A DNA stretch of 64,000 nucleotides from Chelativorans sp. (GTDB taxonomy: Bacteria; Pseudomonadota; Alphaproteobacteria; Rhizobiales; Rhizobiaceae), in the NCBI RefSeq assembly GCF_031180965.1, contig NZ_JAPSLH010000013.1:58657-122656 (forward strand), given 5' to 3'. Shown here in pieces: positions 61,935-64,000 of this stretch (position 1 is its first letter; every line of letters begins with the position of its first letter). The notes below the pieces were generated by a model. The model saw nothing but the letters and a program-made list of their open reading frames with translations, did no database searches and was not told the origin of the DNA. The translations under genes and the position numbers were made by a program.

Positions 61935-64000
61935 ATGGGGAGTCAAGACTTCGGACGCGTCGTTTCTGGTCAACAACGACGCCGACACTCTCGTAGAAGT
62001 TTCTCGTTTCTCCTCCATACCGTCCTGGCACTGATCGCGTACTCACAATCAGCGTTGGGCGATAACGTTGTCACTAGCCCGCCGGACGCCACACTCACCC
62101 CGGGCTCTGTCTACTCTTCTTCGAGCGACGGCGTCGCGGCACTGGATTCCGATCAGGGCGGATCCATTATCGGAAGCGGTGTGATTGTCACGACGAGCGG
62201 TGACGGAGCGCCCGGCGCGTGGGGGCGCAACGGCGGCGACATCACCTTGTCCTCCAGCTCGATCGCGACCTCCGGCGACTACGACTTTCAAGGCGCCGAC
62301 GGGGTCTATGTTCAAGGTGGGAGCACGGCCACTCTCAGGGATGTGGCGATTACGGTCCGTGGCGCGAACTCGATCGGTGTCGTTGTTCTCTCGGGAGATC
62401 TGGCCACCATCTATGGCGGCTCGATACTGACGGGGGATCCGAACGATCCTAGCAAGGGAGCAAGGGGCCACGGACTCGAAGTAAATGCGTGGACGGGGGT
62501 AGCGAGCAAAATCGTCGCCGGCCGGAACGTCCAAGGGCAGGGTCTCAGCATCACGACCTACGGTGCTTCTGGCTACGGCATCAACGCTCAGAATCAAGGC
62601 GAAATCGACGCCACGGGCGCGACGATCGAGACGTTCGGTTCGGGCGCTCACGGGGCGGTCTCGGGCGGTATCGTCACGCTCACGGACGGCTCGGTTTCGA
62701 CGGCCGGCCAAGGCGCCTTCGGGCTTCTGATCGCTCCTCCGGGCGTCGGTAGCAACACCAGCTCCCTCACGGCAACCGGCACCGATGTCACAACGGCCGG
62801 AGCCGGCGCGCATGCCATTTACATGCAGCAAACCGGACAGCTTTCCGTCTCGAACGCCGCGGTGAGCGCGACCGGCGCCGGGAGCAACGGCCTAGTGTCT
62901 GCCGGTGGCTCGCAGACGACTGCGAGCGCTACCTTGAGCAATGTCAGGCTCATTGCAACGGAGACGGGCATCGCCGTGACGGGCGGCGCGCTGGACCTTG
63001 GAATAGAAGCCGGCTCTGTGGTGACCGGCGGCGCGGGTGGCCTCCTGAGTGTGCAGGGTCGCAACGGCGCAGCGGGCGCCATCACTCTCACGGCCGACGC
63101 CTCGCACCTGATCGGCGCGGTGGTGGTGGACGGCGCGGCGGCTAACTCGGCAGCCATCACGCTGCAGAACGAGTCCAGTCTTGTGGGCGACGTGTCCGTT
63201 GATACCACCAACGGCGCGTTCGCCGACATGACGCTCAACGGTTCAATCTGGCATGGCGCCGCCACCCAGATGCGCAATGTGTCCATCGACGATGCGAGCA
63301 CCTGGGTCATCAACGGCGATTCGTCGGTTCTCGGAACGCTCGCGGTTGACGGGACGTTGCAGATCGGTACCGGCGGTTCGGCCGGCAGTCTGGCCGGCGA
63401 CATCGACAACCTGGGCACTGTGATCTTCAACCGCGCTGGGCAGTTCGTCTTCGACGGCGTGATCAGCGGCAGCGGGACAATCGAGCAGGTTGGCCCTGGC
63501 ATTAGTGCCCTGTCGGGCGACAGCAGCGCCTTTACGGGTGCAACGACTATTTCAAATGGTACGCTTGCTGTTGACGGGGCGCTGTGTGGCAGACTCGCGC
63601 TCCTCGGGAGCGGCCGGCTGCAAGGTACTGGCAGTGTCTGCGACACGAAGAATTCCGGTACCATTGCGCCTGGCAATTCGATCGGCACGCTCACCGTCGT
63701 CGGCGACTATATCGGGCAGGGGGGAACGCTCGCGATCGAGGCCCTGCTCGGCGGTGACACTTCGCCGACCGATGTGCTGGCCGTCACCGGCGCCACCTCG
63801 GGCACGACCAATGTGCAGGTGACCAATCTCGGCGGCAACGGTGCTCCCACCCGTGAAGGCATCAGGATCGTCGATGTCGGGGGGACGTCCAACGGCACCT
63901 TCACGCTTCTGGGCCACTTCACCTATGACGGCGACCCGGCGGTGGTTGGGGGCGCTTATGCCTACCGGCTCTACCAGGGCGGCGTGACCAATCCGAATGA
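61935..64000 (+). CDS. autotransporter passenger domain (5' part)
   Basis: The frame is open from an ATG at 61935 to the window end (688 codons). A basic start (QQRRRHSRRSFSF) and hydrophobic core ending AYSQSALG form a signal peptide of about 45 residues. The rest is rich in Gly, Ser, Thr and Val in short repeats typical of a beta-helix (GGSIIGSGVIVTTSGDGAPG, GASGYGINAQNQGEIDATGATIETFGSGAHG). From about residue 500 the passenger-associated repeat appears (GSGTIEQVGPGISALSGD, ISNGTLAVDG, GTIAPGNSIGTLTVVGDY). The beta-barrel should lie downstream of the window. Role: secreted surface protein, possibly adhesion. Confidence 0.88.
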   Translation, partial: MGSQDFGRVVSGQQRRRHSRRSFSFLLHTVLALIAYSQSALGDNVVTSPPDATLTPGSVYSSSSDGVAALDSDQGGSIIGSGVIVTTSGDGAPGAWGRNGGDITLSSSSIATSGDYDFQGADGVYVQGGSTATLRDVAITVRGANSIGVVVLSGDLATIYGGSILTGDPNDPSKGARGHGLEVNAWTGVASKIVAGRNVQGQGLSITTYGASGYGINAQNQGEIDATGATIETFGSGAHGAVSGGIVTLTDGSVSTAGQGAFGLLIAPPGVGSNTSSLTATGTDVTTAGAGAHAIYMQQTGQLSVSNAAVSATGAGSNGLVSAGGSQTTASATLSNVRLIATETGIAVTGGALDLGIEAGSVVTGGAGGLLSVQGRNGAAGAITLTADASHLIGAVVVDGAAANSAAITLQNESSLVGDVSVDTTNGAFADMTLNGSIWHGAATQMRNVSIDDASTWVINGDSSVLGTLAVDGTLQIGTGGSAGSLAGDIDNLGTVIFNRAGQFVFDGVISGSGTIEQVGPGISALSGDSSAFTGATTISNGTLAVDGALCGRLALLGSGRLQGTGSVCDTKNSGTIAPGNSIGTLTVVGDYIGQGGTLAIEALLGGDTSPTDVLAVTGATSGTTNVQVTNLGGNGAPTREGIRIVDVGGTSNGTFTLLGHFTYDGDPAVVGGAYAYRLYQGGVTNPN

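Noticed and set aside
62000..63500. Tandem DNA repeats or a CRISPR-like array in the Gly/Ser-rich region
   Set aside because: The periodicity is at the protein level (beta-helix rungs) with no repeated DNA unit or regular spacer.

Overview
The window looks like chromosomal DNA of an alphaproteobacterium of the order Rhizobiales, most like the Mesorhizobium/Chelativorans/Nitratireductor group (Phyllobacteriaceae). This is inferred from the high GC, from the gene order nuoG-N / birA / rnj / mce / DUF1467 / proS / lolC / lolD, and from the protein sequences; no database search was possible.

Region 1 (1-17.4 kb) is core genome. It holds the end of the complex I operon (nuoG 3' end to nuoN), biotin ligase, RNase J, methylmalonyl-CoA epimerase, prolyl-tRNA synthetase, LolC/LolD, a VOC protein, LipB and tRNA-Leu(GAG). 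A probable minus-strand structured small RNA lies between the DUF1467 gene and proS, and a 28-residue membrane peptide gene lies behind a strong promoter at 16.1 kb.

Region 2 (17.4-18.6 kb) is a decayed island directly behind tRNA-Leu: a tyrosine recombinase broken by several frameshifts and a fragment of a DapA-family gene.

Region 3 (18.7-34.2 kb) is a catabolic island. It contains an M28-type peptidase and an IclR regulator on the minus strand, then a plus-strand run: Asp/Glu/hydantoin racemase, a dipeptide-type ABC transporter, an MDR oxidoreductase, HyuB, HyuA and an M20 peptidase. The transporter's binding protein appears to be circularly permuted. Uptake and opening of hydantoin- or 5-oxoproline-like amides is the most economical reading.

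Region 4 (34.3-46.7 kb) is a co-directional minus-strand run: a BMP-type nucleoside ABC transporter, two nucleoside hydrolases, an isochorismatase-type hydrolase, a MarR regulator, a DUF1185 protein and a second HyuA/HyuB pair. Two copies of a near-identical palindrome (core TTCGTGYACGAA), one at the head of the run and one before hyuA2, suggest a single regulon. This is the best candidate for an undescribed pathway: nucleoside uptake, glycosidic cleavage, ATP-dependent ring opening and amide hydrolysis.

Region 5 (46.9-58.2 kb) carries two SDR-type oxidoreductases and a quinate/shikimate catabolic block: AroQ, a TRAP transporter with two tandem binding proteins, an SMP-30 lactonase, a quinate/shikimate dehydrogenase, a TetR regulator and QuiC (3-dehydroshikimate dehydratase). 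A shared 14-bp motif lies on both sides of tetR.

Region 6 (58.2-61.8 kb) is a graveyard of small genes with frameshifts or stop codons (HEPN-type protein, ArsR, AHSA1, GST). Region 7 (61.9 kb to the end) is the start of a large autotransporter passenger that runs off the window.
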